Notes: generated by a model not told the origin, from the letters alone. Shown: positions 26,333 to 35,932, counted from the first letter of the stretch. The stretch is DNA of 64,000 bases from VMCP01 sp965659745 (GCA_965659745.1 CBFHXF010000007.1:1-64000), one strand, 5' to 3'. Translations and numbers: made by a program.

Positions 26333-28435
26333 ATGAAATTACGTCTATTCGGATTACTCACGTTTTGCCTATCCATGCAAATCAATGCCCAGCACACCTG
26401 TGGTACGGATCTATATTATGAGCATCAAGTATCTGATAATCCATCACTTAAAGGGGTAGAATCTACGCATAATGTGGAGAGTAAAAAATTCGTAAAGTCG
26501 AATAAAAGCAATGTTAACAAGCGAGCCACGAAATACACCATTCCGGTTGTTTTTCACGTAATTCACACCGGAGGCAGTGAAAATATATCGCGAGAACAGA
26601 TTTTAGATCAAATTCGGATCCTAAATGAAGATTTTAGTTATACCAATACCAACAAAGTAAATTTGAGAACGGCTTTTCAAAATGTGGCCGCCTCGGGTGA
26701 TATTAAATTCGAATTAGCTACCATAGACCCACAAGGAAACTGTTTTGATGGAATCAATCGTATATACTCACCTTTAGGGGTAAATATGGATATCGATGAC
26801 GAACCGGTAAAAGATTTAGCGTATTGGAATTACAGAAAATATTTAAATATCTGGGTGGTAACCAATATTGTAAGTGGTTCAAGTCAAGGAACGGTTTTGG
26901 GATATGCCGTTTTTCCTTGGACATCTAGTTTTAATAAAGACGGTATTGTATTGCGTCACGATCGCGTAGGATCTATCGGTACCGCTGCCAATACAGATGA
27001 CGGTCGCACGCTTACCCATGAGGTAGGACATTGGTTGGGCTTGTATCATACGTTTCAAGGAGGTTGCAATGATGGAGATAATTGCGACGATACACCGCCA
27101 GTATTAAGCACGTTTACCAATGCCAATTGTCCGGCAAACGGAAATTCTTGCTCCAATGATTTTCCAGATCTACCAGACATGTGGGAGAACTACATGGATT
27201 ATTCAAACGGTACATGCATGAGTGCCTTTACAAAAGAACAAGTTGCTCGAATGCATTATTATTTGGAAACCTTGCGCAGTTCGATATACAGCACCTCTAA
27301 TTTGCTTTCCGTTGGAGTTCAAAAGCAGAATACAAAGCCAACCGCTGCGTTTAATTCGAATACACGCATCGTTTGTGCGGGCAAACCTGTTAATTTTTAT
27401 GATTTGAGTTGTAAGGGTGCGGTAACTGCTCGTTTGTGGACGTTTACGGGCGCTACCCAAACCAGTTCTACAGATGCCAATCCTGTAGTAATTTACAACA
27501 AACCAGGTACCTATGAAGTAAAATTACAAGTAGAAAATAATTTCGGAAGCGACAGCCGTACGGAAACCTCATATATAAAGGTATTAAACGAATACGGTAA
27601 GGAAAGTCCCAACTTCGAAGAAGGATTTGAGTCGGGCGATCCGGTAAATACCGTAGGTTTTGAACATTTATCGCCTACCTACAAATTCGATCGCACGAAT
27701 GTTGCGGCATATACAGGTTCTTATTGTTACCGTGCCAATATCAATGCTGCAACACCTGCTGGTGCGGTGTTTAGTTTTCAAACGCCTTCCTTTGACATAT
27801 CAACTTTGCCATCGGGCATTTCTCCTAAATTTACCTTTTGGGCTTCTTATGCCCAACCTAATGCAGACGTAAGCGAAACACTTAAAATATTTATATCTAC
27901 CGATTGCGGAGGTACTTGGGAGCAGATCTATTTGCGTAATGGGACTTCTTTGGCGTATTTGGGAGCAGGATTTGCTAGTAATTGGAAACCTACCTTGGCA
28001 ACCCACTGGCGTAGACATGGCATTGGATCGCTCAGTAGCTTAGGATATGGTGATGCGAAAAGCGCAATTTTCAGAATCGATGTTTTAAGTGCAGCAGGCA
28101 ACCCCGTATACATAGATAACATTAATATGAGTCCATACTTTGCATCTAATTCTCAAGTGAATACCGAAAACTTCAGTTTAGATGTTTATCCCAATCCGGC
28201 CAAAAATAAAGCCACATTAGAAATTTTCAATCAAAAAAGTATTTCTAATGCGCACATCGCTATGTACGACGTAACTGGGCGCATGATTTCTATGATTTAT
28301 AAAGGGGCTATGCCAAAAGGGAAAAAAGAATTTGAGGTATTGGCTCCAACAAATTCGAGTACTGGAGTGTATTATATACGAATCAATACAAACGAAGGAA
28401 GTGCAACACAACGATTAATTTTCGAAAACGAATAA
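26333..28435 (+). CDS. Secreted M43 (pappalysin/cytophagalysin) metalloprotease with PKD and T9SS sorting domain
   Basis: Zinc endopeptidase predicted to be exported by Sec and then through the type IX system to the surface. The 700-aa chain has a signal peptide ending near INAQ, a propeptide-like region, and the M43 catalytic domain with HEVGHWLGLYH (229-239), which supplies the three His ligands and Glu230. A Met-turn segment follows (MWENYMDYS). A PKD-like domain lies at about 345-420 (KPTAAFN...NKPGTYEVKLQVEN), then a jelly-roll-like region, and a type A C-terminal sorting domain (about 622-700: LDVYPNPAKNKATLEI, DVTGRMI, GVYYIRI). The T9SS core genes are 11 kb downstream. The stop abuts the topA ATG. 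Confidence 0.93.
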   Translation: MKLRLFGLLTFCLSMQINAQHTCGTDLYYEHQVSDNPSLKGVESTHNVESKKFVKSNKSNVNKRATKYTIPVVFHVIHTGGSENISREQILDQIRILNEDFSYTNTNKVNLRTAFQNVAASGDIKFELATIDPQGNCFDGINRIYSPLGVNMDIDDEPVKDLAYWNYRKYLNIWVVTNIVSGSSQGTVLGYAVFPWTSSFNKDGIVLRHDRVGSIGTAANTDDGRTLTHEVGHWLGLYHTFQGGCNDGDNCDDTPPVLSTFTNANCPANGNSCSNDFPDLPDMWENYMDYSNGTCMSAFTKEQVARMHYYLETLRSSIYSTSNLLSVGVQKQNTKPTAAFNSNTRIVCAGKPVNFYDLSCKGAVTARLWTFTGATQTSSTDANPVVIYNKPGTYEVKLQVENNFGSDSRTETSYIKVLNEYGKESPNFEEGFESGDPVNTVGFEHLSPTYKFDRTNVAAYTGSYCYRANINAATPAGAVFSFQTPSFDISTLPSGISPKFTFWASYAQPNADVSETLKIFISTDCGGTWEQIYLRNGTSLAYLGAGFASNWKPTLATHWRRHGIGSLSSLGYGDAKSAIFRIDVLSAAGNPVYIDNINMSPYFASNSQVNTENFSLDVYPNPAKNKATLEIFNQKSISNAHIAMYDVTGRMISMIYKGAMPKGKKEFEVLAPTNSSTGVYYIRINTNEGSATQRLIFENE

Positions 28436-31000
28436 ATGAAGAATCTGGTAATAGTAGAGTCACCCGCAAAAGCAAAAACCATTGAAAAGTTTTTGGGCGC
28501 CGATTACACCGTAGTTTCGTGTAAAGGACATATAAGAGACCTTGCTGATGGAAATGACGCCATCGACATCGACAATGGTTTTATGCCCAAATATGTTGTT
28601 TCAGATGATCGGCAAGCCGTAGTGAGGGAGTTGAAGTCTTTAGTGAAAAAGGCAGAGGTAATTTGGTTAGCAACGGACGAGGACCGCGAGGGAGAGGCTA
28701 TTTCTTGGCACCTTGCGGAAGAACTCAAATTAGATAAAACTACAACCAAACGGATTGTTTTTAACGAAATTACGAAACCGGCCATTCAAAAAGCCATTCA
28801 AAATCCAAGAAGCATCGATCAGTTTTTAGTAGATGCTCAGCAAGCGCGTAGAATACTAGATCGATTGGTTGGATATACGCTTTCTCCCGTATTATGGAAA
28901 CAAGTGCGTCCCAGATTAAGCGCCGGTCGCGTGCAATCCGTTGCCGTTAGATTGGTAGTAGAAAGAGAAAGGGAAATAATTGATTTCGTTGAAAAAAGCG
29001 AATTCAAAGTGGTTGCCTTGTTTGAAAAGTCCAATGGTAAAGTCATAAGGGCTGAATTGCCTCAAAAGTTCGCAAATAAAGAGCTCGCTGAAACGTTTTT
29101 AGCCCAATTGATTGGGGCAAAATTCCACGTAGGAAGTATAGAGGTAAAACCTACTTATCGCAGTCCATCTGCTCCATTTACCACGTCAACCTTACAACAA
29201 GAGGCTTCAAGGAAATTGGGATTTGACGTTTCGAGAACCATGAGAGTGGCACAGAAACTCTACGAAAACGGACACATTACCTATATGCGTACCGATTCTA
29301 CCAATCTTAGTAAAACCGCTATAGATGGGGCAAAAAATGAGATTCTTTCGGCATACGGCGAAGCGTTTTCAGAACCAAAAAACTTTGCAACCAAAAGCGA
29401 TTCTGCTCAAGAAGCCCACGAAGCCATCAGACCTACGTATTTCGAGAAGCATAAAGCCGGATCAACCCCAGAAGAGCAAAGACTATATGATTTAATTTGG
29501 AAACGGTCTATTGCATCTCAAATGTCAAAAGCGAGATTGGAAAAAACAACCTTAGATATCCTTAATTCCAATACAAAAGATGTTTTTAAAGCTTCGGGAG
29601 AGGTTATTAAGTTTGAAGGATTCCTAAAAGTTTATTTAGAAGGTACCGATGACGAATCTGACGAAGATCAAGAGGGAATGTTGCCAGCCGTAACCGAAGG
29701 TGAAAGCCTCGCTTATCAGAACATAACGGCGCAACAAAAATTCGCCAAACATGCACCAAGATACACTGAGGCATCATTGGTGAAGAAATTAGAAGAATTG
29801 GGAATTGGCAGGCCTTCTACCTACGCGCCTACCATTCAAACCATTCAAAAACGCGGTTATATTTTGCAAGAAAGTCGCCCTGCCCAACAAAGAGAAATTC
29901 CCGTCATTACGTTGAAGGCAGATGCAATAGTTTCAAGTACCGAAATTGAAAATTTCGGGGCTGAGAAAAACAAACTATTCCCTAGCGATATCGGAATGTT
30001 GGTAACAGATTTTCTTTCCGAACATTTTAAGGATATTATGGATTATGGCTTTACCGCTCAGGTGGAGGGGAAGTTTGATGAAATTGCAAAAGGTATGCAA
30101 GGATGGCAGCTCATGCTTTCTGAATTTTACAAACCTTTTAAAATCACAGTTGCCGATACCATCCAAAATGGGGGTAGAGTGAGTGGTGAACGTATTTTAG
30201 GGAAAGATCCGATTAGTGGATTAACAATCCTGGTTCGTATGGGTCAATACGGACCAATGGTACAATTAGGGTCGCGTGAAGAAACTGAAAATCCAAGTTA
30301 TGCAAGTTTATTAAAAACACAGCGACTTGAAACAGTTACTCTACAAGATGCCATACAGCTGTTATCCATTATGAATAACGGTTTTGAATTTAATAATCAA
30401 AAAGTTCAAATTGGAGTAGGTAGATATGGTGCCTACATCAAATATGGCGAGAAGTATATCAATGTAAAAGACGATTCTGAACTTTTGTCTCTTACTCAGG
30501 CTAAAATCAATCATATGCTTACGGAGTTTGATAAGTCTCCAAGCTTTCCTGTGAATTTAGGCAATTATGAAGATAAGCCTGTTCAGGTAAATGCGGGAAG
30601 ATTCGGTCCTTATGTGAAACATGCCTCTTTATTTGCAAGTATTCCAAAAGCGGAAGATCCATTCTCGGTTACATTGGAAAGAGCCATTGAGCTAATCGAG
30701 AAAAAGCGTGAAGACGATAAGCAAAAAATGCTCAAAACATTTGAAGGAAGAGACGATGTAAGCATCCAAAAAGGTAGATATGGTGCCTTTATCAAGTACG
30801 GTAAAGAAAACTTGAAGATTCCTAAGGATACCGATTATAACGATTTGACATTAGCCGATATCGAGAAAATTGCCAAGGAAACGCAGGGTACTGATAAAAA
30901 ATCAGGTGCGAAGAAGGCTACTACTACTACCAAACGAGCTGCCGCAAAAAAGCCAGCCGCTAAAAAAGCGACTGTGAAAAAAGCAAGTTCTAAAAAGTAA
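28436..31000 (+). CDS. topA: DNA topoisomerase I
   Basis: Type IA topoisomerase that relaxes negative supercoils by single-strand passage. The Toprim domain begins at once (VIVESPAKAKTIEKFLG, 5-21) with DEDREGEAI (81-89) for Mg2+; catalytic Tyr283 lies in HITYMRTDSTN. Beyond about 600 there are no zinc ribbons but repeated small TopA C-terminal modules (GRYGAYIKYG, GRFGPYVKH, GRYGAFIKYG). A Lys/Ala-rich basic tail (about 820-854) ends the chain. The length of 854 aa is normal for Bacteroidota. ATG follows directly on the protease stop. Confidence 0.97.
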   Translation: MKNLVIVESPAKAKTIEKFLGADYTVVSCKGHIRDLADGNDAIDIDNGFMPKYVVSDDRQAVVRELKSLVKKAEVIWLATDEDREGEAISWHLAEELKLDKTTTKRIVFNEITKPAIQKAIQNPRSIDQFLVDAQQARRILDRLVGYTLSPVLWKQVRPRLSAGRVQSVAVRLVVEREREIIDFVEKSEFKVVALFEKSNGKVIRAELPQKFANKELAETFLAQLIGAKFHVGSIEVKPTYRSPSAPFTTSTLQQEASRKLGFDVSRTMRVAQKLYENGHITYMRTDSTNLSKTAIDGAKNEILSAYGEAFSEPKNFATKSDSAQEAHEAIRPTYFEKHKAGSTPEEQRLYDLIWKRSIASQMSKARLEKTTLDILNSNTKDVFKASGEVIKFEGFLKVYLEGTDDESDEDQEGMLPAVTEGESLAYQNITAQQKFAKHAPRYTEASLVKKLEELGIGRPSTYAPTIQTIQKRGYILQESRPAQQREIPVITLKADAIVSSTEIENFGAEKNKLFPSDIGMLVTDFLSEHFKDIMDYGFTAQVEGKFDEIAKGMQGWQLMLSEFYKPFKITVADTIQNGGRVSGERILGKDPISGLTILVRMGQYGPMVQLGSREETENPSYASLLKTQRLETVTLQDAIQLLSIMNNGFEFNNQKVQIGVGRYGAYIKYGEKYINVKDDSELLSLTQAKINHMLTEFDKSPSFPVNLGNYEDKPVQVNAGRFGPYVKHASLFASIPKAEDPFSVTLERAIELIEKKREDDKQKMLKTFEGRDDVSIQKGRYGAFIKYGKENLKIPKDTDYNDLTLADIEKIAKETQGTDKKSGAKKATTTTKRAAAKKPAAKKATVKKASSKK

Positions 31001-31009
31001 GCAACGATT

Positions 31010-31930
31010 TTGGGAGATAAAAATACCATACATGCCTTGGTAAAGTTACTTGACGATACCGATGAGGAAGTGGTAAATATTGTAGAATCGAAACTGATAG
31101 GAGAGGGAGCATACTACATTCCTGAACTTGAAGAAATTTGGTTGGAGAATACCTATCCCCAATTGAATCAAAGAATAGAAGAAATTATAAAGCGATATCA
31201 GAAAGTTTCTTTACTGCAAGACATCGATTTATGGTTAGCCAAAAAAGAAGATGCAACCGCGCTTGAAGCGTGGTTGCTAGCAAGTAGGGTTCAATATCCT
31301 GGATTGAAATTGGGTATGGTAAAAGCCCATCTAAACCAATTAAAAATAGATGCATGGGTGAAAATGGGTGGAGTTAAAAATCCATTTGATCAAATTCAAA
31401 TCCTCAATCACGTTTTCTTCGAAACTTATGGCTTTAAGGGCAATAATGAAAATTATCACAATCCCGATAATTCAATAATTACTCGGGTAATGGAAACGAA
31501 ATTTGGAAACCCAATATCGTTATCCATACTCTATATGTCGGTTGCGCATGACCTCGGACTTCCACTTTTTGGCGTGAATTTACCTCAACATTTTGTGCTG
31601 GCGTATTGCCGCTTGAATACACCAATTAATGAAAATGGAACCTACGATAGAGATAAAATCAAGATTTCGAATGTGGAGAAAGTGAATTTTTACGTAAATG
31701 CCTTTTCGAAAGGTCAAATTTTCACAAAAGAAAGTGTAGATGCCTTTTTAAAGGTGATAAAAGTGAATCCACAACCCTCATTTTATGAGCCGTGCGATAA
31801 TTTAGAAATATTTAGACGCATTCTACGGAATCTTCATTTTGCCTATTCTGAGCAGCAAGATTCAGATAAACAAAGAGATATCTACGATATTATGAAGTAT
31901 TTGGGCATGGTTGATTCAGAGGAATCGTAG
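31010..31930 (+). CDS. SirB1/transglutaminase-like protein
   Basis: A 306-aa cytoplasmic protein of the SirB1 (Transglut_core2) group. The N-terminal 60 residues look HEAT-like (LVKLLDDTDEEVVNIVESKL). The core has the family pattern MGGVKNPFDQIQILNHVFFE, NSIITRVMETKFGNPISLSILYM and GVNLPQHFVLAY (about 185-202), where the usual transglutaminase Cys is replaced. Catalysis is therefore doubtful, as in the rest of the group. No ATG exists near the conserved N-terminus, so TTG 31010, 10 bases after topA, is taken as the start. Role unknown. Confidence 0.82.
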   Translation: MGDKNTIHALVKLLDDTDEEVVNIVESKLIGEGAYYIPELEEIWLENTYPQLNQRIEEIIKRYQKVSLLQDIDLWLAKKEDATALEAWLLASRVQYPGLKLGMVKAHLNQLKIDAWVKMGGVKNPFDQIQILNHVFFETYGFKGNNENYHNPDNSIITRVMETKFGNPISLSILYMSVAHDLGLPLFGVNLPQHFVLAYCRLNTPINENGTYDRDKIKISNVEKVNFYVNAFSKGQIFTKESVDAFLKVIKVNPQPSFYEPCDNLEIFRRILRNLHFAYSEQQDSDKQRDIYDIMKYLGMVDSEES

Positions 31931-31951
31931 TATATATTTGTTCTCTCGCAA

Positions 31952-31959
31952 TAAATTTG
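31952..31959 (+). promoter_or_regulatory. -7 element TAAATTTG for the E2 gene
   Basis: TAnnTTTG match 21 bases before ATG 31981. A second match, TATATTTG, lies at 31933-31940, so the exact promoter is uncertain. Confidence 0.45.
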
Positions 31960-31980
31960 CGAAATTTGCAGCATCTTATT

Positions 31981-33339
31981 ATGGCAGAAAATCCAATCCT
32001 CGTTCCAAAAATGGGCGAAAGCATAAACGAAGCAACTGTAATTCGTTGGCTTAAAAATGTGGGCGATTCAATTCAAAAGGATGAACCCATCGTGGAAATT
32101 GCTACCGATAAAGTAGATAATGAAATTCCAAGTCCGGCTGATGGTATTTTAACACAACAATTATTTCAAGATGGTGATGTAGTGAAAGTAGGAGAAGCCA
32201 TAGCTATGTTTAGCTCTGAAGCAACTTCTATTAGTGCCGCATCAACCGCGCCTGTCGTGGCAGAAGTAAAAGAGGCAGTAGAAAATATTGAAAGTCAAAT
32301 TCAAGAAGCCATTTCCACAACACAAAATACACCTGTGTCAAAACCGGAGGGTTCTTCTAAATTTTACTCGCCTTTGGTTATGAATATTGCCGCACAAGAG
32401 GGCGTTAGTTCAGAAGAATTGGAAAGAATTGAAGGAACAGGTATGGAAGGACGCGTTACCAAGGCTGATATCATGCAGTATTTGCAAAATAGAAGTCAAG
32501 CTCCTGCCGTTTCTGCAACCCCAGTGGTTGAAAAAACTTCTGCACCCGCGTTTACCCCAGAAGCAACTCCTGCATCTCCAGTAACACCTACAAAAGCAGT
32601 GGCGCATGCGAGTCCCATTAATTTGAATCCAGGTGATGAAATCATACAAATGGATCGCGTTCGTAAAATGATCGCCGATCACATGGTCATGAGTATGCAA
32701 GTGAGCCCTCATGTTACCTCATTTGTAGAAGCAGATGTAACAAATGTGGTAAATTGGAGAAATAAAATAAAAGACAGTTTCAAAAAGAGAGAAGGAGAAA
32801 ATTTAACGTTTACTCCCATTTTCCTTTGGGCTATTGCCAAAGCCATTAAAGATTATCCAATGATTAATGTGTCTGTAGATGGTGATAAAATCATAAAGAA
32901 AAGAAATATCAATATTGGAATGGCTGTGGCACAAAATAACGGCAATTTGATTGTGCCTGTAATTAAAAATGCAGACGCTATGAACTTGCTGGGCTTGACC
33001 CGTGCCGTGAACGATTTTGCAGTTCGCGCCCGAAATAATAAACTTACTGCCGACGACATCCAAGGAGGTACCTACACCCTTACTAACGTAGGTTCTTTTG
33101 GAAACATTGCAGGAACCCCAGTTATCAATCAACCCCAAGTGGCCATTATGGCTGTGGGAACCATTACCAAAAAGCCAGCTGTTTTAGAAACAGAACACGG
33201 TGATGTTATCGCAATTCGACAAAAAATGATTCTTTCACATAGCTACGACCACCGTGTTGTGGATGGGGCATTAGGTGGAATGTTTGTTAAGCGAGTTGCG
33301 GAATATTTGGAACAGTGGGATGTAAATACGGAAATTTAA
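31981..33339 (+). CDS. Dihydrolipoamide acyltransferase (E2) of a 2-oxo acid dehydrogenase complex
   Basis: Core acyltransferase of a branched-chain or pyruvate-type dehydrogenase complex; it moves the acyl group from lipoamide to CoA. From ATG 31981 (452 aa) the domains are: lipoyl domain with Lys44 in EIATDKVDNEIPSP; an Ala/Pro/Thr-rich linker; the E1/E3-binding domain (about 128-165, YSPLVMNIAAQEGV...GRVTKADIMQYL); a second linker; and the catalytic domain (about 220-452) with HSYDHRVVDGALGG holding the active-site His. One lipoyl domain and the IATDKVDNE signature fit the branched-chain type better than SucB, but no E1 or E3 gene is adjacent to confirm this. A perfect hairpin follows the stop. 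Confidence 0.9.
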   Translation: MAENPILVPKMGESINEATVIRWLKNVGDSIQKDEPIVEIATDKVDNEIPSPADGILTQQLFQDGDVVKVGEAIAMFSSEATSISAASTAPVVAEVKEAVENIESQIQEAISTTQNTPVSKPEGSSKFYSPLVMNIAAQEGVSSEELERIEGTGMEGRVTKADIMQYLQNRSQAPAVSATPVVEKTSAPAFTPEATPASPVTPTKAVAHASPINLNPGDEIIQMDRVRKMIADHMVMSMQVSPHVTSFVEADVTNVVNWRNKIKDSFKKREGENLTFTPIFLWAIAKAIKDYPMINVSVDGDKIIKKRNINIGMAVAQNNGNLIVPVIKNADAMNLLGLTRAVNDFAVRARNNKLTADDIQGGTYTLTNVGSFGNIAGTPVINQPQVAIMAVGTITKKPAVLETEHGDVIAIRQKMILSHSYDHRVVDGALGGMFVKRVAEYLEQWDVNTEI

Positions 33340-33346
33340 AGGGTAT

Positions 33347-33385
33347 GACAAACCGGATATGGAAACGAAAATTACCCGGTTTGTC
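33347..33385 (+). promoter_or_regulatory. Perfect 10-bp inverted repeat enclosing a start codon
   Basis: GACAAACCGG (33347-33356) pairs with CCGGTTTGTC (33376-33385). The 19-base loop contains ATG 33359, the start of the next gene. It could gate translation. There is no T-run, so it is not a canonical terminator. Confidence 0.5.
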
Positions 33386-33883
33386 GACCTATTTTTAATT
33401 TTCCTCATACTCAATTCAGCCGTTTATCTTTTTGATGAGGTCCTTCCTCCTGTGGTGAAAATCTACACCATTACCAATAACCACAAACAAGTTAGCTTTA
33501 CCGAAGAACTCAAAATCAATAAAGATCTCGCGTTTGCGCTATTGGTAGAAGATTCTTTAAACGATACGGAAAGCGATCGCGTCTTATTGGTTGAAGTCGA
33601 CGAAGCTACTTATTACAGAGCTGAGAAGGGCAATAAAGCCTTTCTTTACATAACGCCCATATACCATCACGTTCGGTTTTGTTTAGATGAATTTCATCCC
33701 GTTTTAAAAAATCAAAATCCCTTCAATTACCGATATCCCATCGAGGTGAAAAATATCTTGATGCCCATAATAATTATAGGATTGGCAATTTTGGGCTACA
33801 AATTGAATATTTTCGAAGCTAAATTCGCTATTTTTCTATTTACCAGCATCTTTGCCATAGTCCTAAAATGGTTGTTTCGATAA
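33359..33883 (+). CDS. Small membrane protein, unknown
   Basis: A 174-aa protein with an N-terminal hydrophobic helix (about 9-26), a soluble middle of about 100 residues (TITNNHKQVSFTEELKI onward), and a hydrophobic C-terminus with two likely helices (about 132-172). The soluble part should face the periplasm. I recognise no family. Its 3' end overlaps the following polytopic membrane protein by 16 bases, so the two are probably translated together and may form a unit. Its ATG lies in the loop of a perfect hairpin. Confidence 0.65.
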   Translation: METKITRFVDLFLIFLILNSAVYLFDEVLPPVVKIYTITNNHKQVSFTEELKINKDLAFALLVEDSLNDTESDRVLLVEVDEATYYRAEKGNKAFLYITPIYHHVRFCLDEFHPVLKNQNPFNYRYPIEVKNILMPIIIIGLAILGYKLNIFEAKFAIFLFTSIFAIVLKWLFR

Positions 33884-35220
33884 GTAAATCCTACAAACAT
33901 CCACTTGCCTTACTCTATGTAGGGCTGTTGTTTTTGGCATGTATGGTACAGGCTATAGACCCGCGAAGTTTGTTAGATACGCGAGAATATTGGAGTTCCG
34001 TTAACTATTGGTTTCATTTAGATACGCTAAAACTCGATCCATTTTCCGATCGGTGGATGTATGTTACACGCCGTACCCCTGGATTTCCATTTTTACTAAT
34101 GATTCTGGGCGCTAAAGGTACACTTCTGTTGCAATTTGTGGCGGGAATTTTAAGTCCTTTTGGAGTACTTAAAATACTGAATTACTTTAACCGAAGTATC
34201 AATGTGTCGCTATTTTGGGTCTTATGGTTGTCCGCCCCTCTGCAGTTTTTCTACACCGCGCTACCCATGCCCGAAATAATCGCTCAGGCTTTGGTGGTAT
34301 TTTGGATGGACTTGTTGATTAAAAAACGCAATATTGGAGCAGGATTAGCACTTCTTTTATTGATTCTTTTGAAACCTGTTTTTCTGGTATTTATGATTCC
34401 TTTGGTCATCGTCTTGCTATCTAAATGTATGATAATAGGCCGACTTATGCCCCTAAAATGGAATAAATGGATCCCTAAAAGCGTAAATGCAATAAATACG
34501 TGGTCGCTATTTATTCCTTTCTTGGGAATTTTAGCTATAGCCGGAATAAACCATGCAAGATGGAATGTTTTTCATATTTCATCGGTGAGTACAACTAATT
34601 TTTACGAATACAATAGATATCAAACCCTAATTCAATCTAAAGGACAGGAAATGGCCGACTCTATTTATGCATCTGAGTCGAAAGTATTGGATTCGATGTC
34701 TAATTTTTCTTTGGAAAAAGGGAAGCTATTGGAAAAATTAAATTCAAATACGCTAAAGACCTATCCCTTTACCTATGCGAAATTGCATATTAAGGGGATG
34801 ATCCAAATGTTTTTAGATCCGGGTCGCTATGACGCCATGGTGTTTTTGAAATGGACACCAATTTCAGGGTTTTTAGGGATTAAAGACGGACATACGAGCA
34901 CAAAAACTCGACCTCTGTACGAATGGATTTACATGGGCTTGTTTTTGGGTGTGAATATGATAAAAATGAGCCTTGTTTTTTGGATATTGATTGTGAAAGT
35001 CAAAGGGAAATTACACCAACATGCCTTATTATTGTTTTGTCTGCTATTGTTGTTGTTGTATGCCACAGCAATTGGAAGTGTGGGTACCGCCCGTTATGTA
35101 GTTCCCGTTTATCCTCTATTAATTGCGGTGCTCGTGTTGTATTTCCCCCAAAAGAAGAAATTGACTCCTCCAGAAGATGAAATTAATTCTATCAATAAGG
35201 TACAGACATTCGTACGGTGA
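33868..35220 (+). CDS. Polytopic membrane protein, possible GT-C glycosyltransferase
   Basis: A 450-aa protein with about ten hydrophobic segments. The first loop after TM1 contains DPRSLLDTREYWSSVNYW and the DRWMYVTRRTPGFPFLLMIL segment (about 56-75); an Asp/Glu-containing first loop followed by a P-G-F/P motif resembles the ArnT/PMT superfamily of lipid-linked sugar transferases. I cannot name the sugar or acceptor. A hydrophilic loop of about 90 residues lies near 245-335. It overlaps the preceding small membrane protein by 16 bases. Function is inferred from layout only. Confidence 0.65.
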   Translation: MVVSISKSYKHPLALLYVGLLFLACMVQAIDPRSLLDTREYWSSVNYWFHLDTLKLDPFSDRWMYVTRRTPGFPFLLMILGAKGTLLLQFVAGILSPFGVLKILNYFNRSINVSLFWVLWLSAPLQFFYTALPMPEIIAQALVVFWMDLLIKKRNIGAGLALLLLILLKPVFLVFMIPLVIVLLSKCMIIGRLMPLKWNKWIPKSVNAINTWSLFIPFLGILAIAGINHARWNVFHISSVSTTNFYEYNRYQTLIQSKGQEMADSIYASESKVLDSMSNFSLEKGKLLEKLNSNTLKTYPFTYAKLHIKGMIQMFLDPGRYDAMVFLKWTPISGFLGIKDGHTSTKTRPLYEWIYMGLFLGVNMIKMSLVFWILIVKVKGKLHQHALLLFCLLLLLLYATAIGSVGTARYVVPVYPLLIAVLVLYFPQKKKLTPPEDEINSINKVQTFVR

Positions 35221-35278
35221 GAAAGGAAGTGAAGAAAGAAATACTATAATAAGGCCTTAAATCAGCAATTAAGAAACA

Positions 35279-35791
35279 ATGAAAATACTGCTTTTAAGCG
35301 ATAACCATGCCCATTGTGATTCAGGTATACTCAAACATGTAAATTGGGCAGATGAGGTTTGGCATGCGGGCGACTGGCTCAATTTAGACTTGCATCATGA
35401 AATTGTTAAATTGGGGAAGCCCATAGTGGGCGTATATGGAAATGTGGATGGGGTAGACGTGCGCGGTTATTATCCCGAATTTCAACATTTTGAACGTGAG
35501 GGCATGCGTATATTTATGACTCATATAGCGGGAAAGCCCGGAAAGTATCCTGCCCGAATTGTACAAGAAGCCCGAAAATCGAATCCGCAAATTTTCATTT
35601 GTGGTCATTCGCACATCCTTTTAGTAAAGAATGACCCCTTAAATAAGTGGCTACACTTAAATCCTGGCGCGGTGGGATTGCACGGTTTTCATGCCATACG
35701 AACTGCCTTGAGGTTTGAAATTCAATCAGGTAGCATTGGCAAATTAGAAATTGTAGAATGGGCAAGAAAACAAAATACCGAAATATTGTAA
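35279..35791 (+). CDS. YfcE/MJ0936-type metallophosphoesterase
   Basis: A 170-aa calcineurin-like phosphoesterase of the YfcE class, with broad phosphodiesterase activity in known members. The full metal site is visible: Asp8-x-His10 (LSDNHAH), Asp32 in HAGDW, Asn55 in YGNVD, His82 in MTHIAG and His110-x-His112 in CGHSHI. It is cytoplasmic and single-domain. A 58-base gap separates it from the preceding membrane gene, and tRNA-Leu follows with its own promoter. Confidence 0.92.
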   Translation: MKILLLSDNHAHCDSGILKHVNWADEVWHAGDWLNLDLHHEIVKLGKPIVGVYGNVDGVDVRGYYPEFQHFEREGMRIFMTHIAGKPGKYPARIVQEARKSNPQIFICGHSHILLVKNDPLNKWLHLNPGAVGLHGFHAIRTALRFEIQSGSIGKLEIVEWARKQNTEIL

Positions 35792-35798
35792 AATTGAA

Positions 35799-35828
35799 TT
35801 GTTAATTTGATGTAAAGTGTTATTTTTG
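35799..35828 (+). promoter_or_regulatory. Promoter of tRNA-Leu, TTG-N19-TATTTTTG
   Basis: TTG at 35799-35801, a 19-base spacer and TATTTTTG at 35821-35828 form a full Bacteroidota -33/-7 promoter. It sits 17 bases before the mature tRNA 5' end. Confidence 0.75.
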
Positions 35829-35845
35829 CATTCCTTTAAAAGGAA

Positions 35846-35932
35846 GCCCAGGTGGCGGAATTGGTAGACGCGCTGGTCTCAAACACCAGTGGGGTTAAAC
35901 CCGTACCGGTTCGACTCCGGTCCTGGGCACCA
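35846..35932 (+). tRNA. tRNA-Leu (anticodon CAA)
   Basis: The acceptor arms GCCCAGG (35846-35852) and CCTGGGC (35922-35928) pair perfectly and are followed by an encoded CCA. The anticodon stem CTGGT/ACCAG encloses loop CTCAAAC with CAA at 35880-35882. A long variable arm (class II) and the TTCGACTCC T-loop confirm tRNA-Leu, which reads UUG. The A- and B-box equivalents GGTGGCGGAATTGGTAGACG are typical. The alpha/beta-hydrolase reading frame begins almost at the CCA. Confidence 0.97.

Noticed and set aside
31010..31930. Active transglutaminase
   Set aside because: The Cys of the transglutaminase triad is not at the expected position; only the fold is supported.
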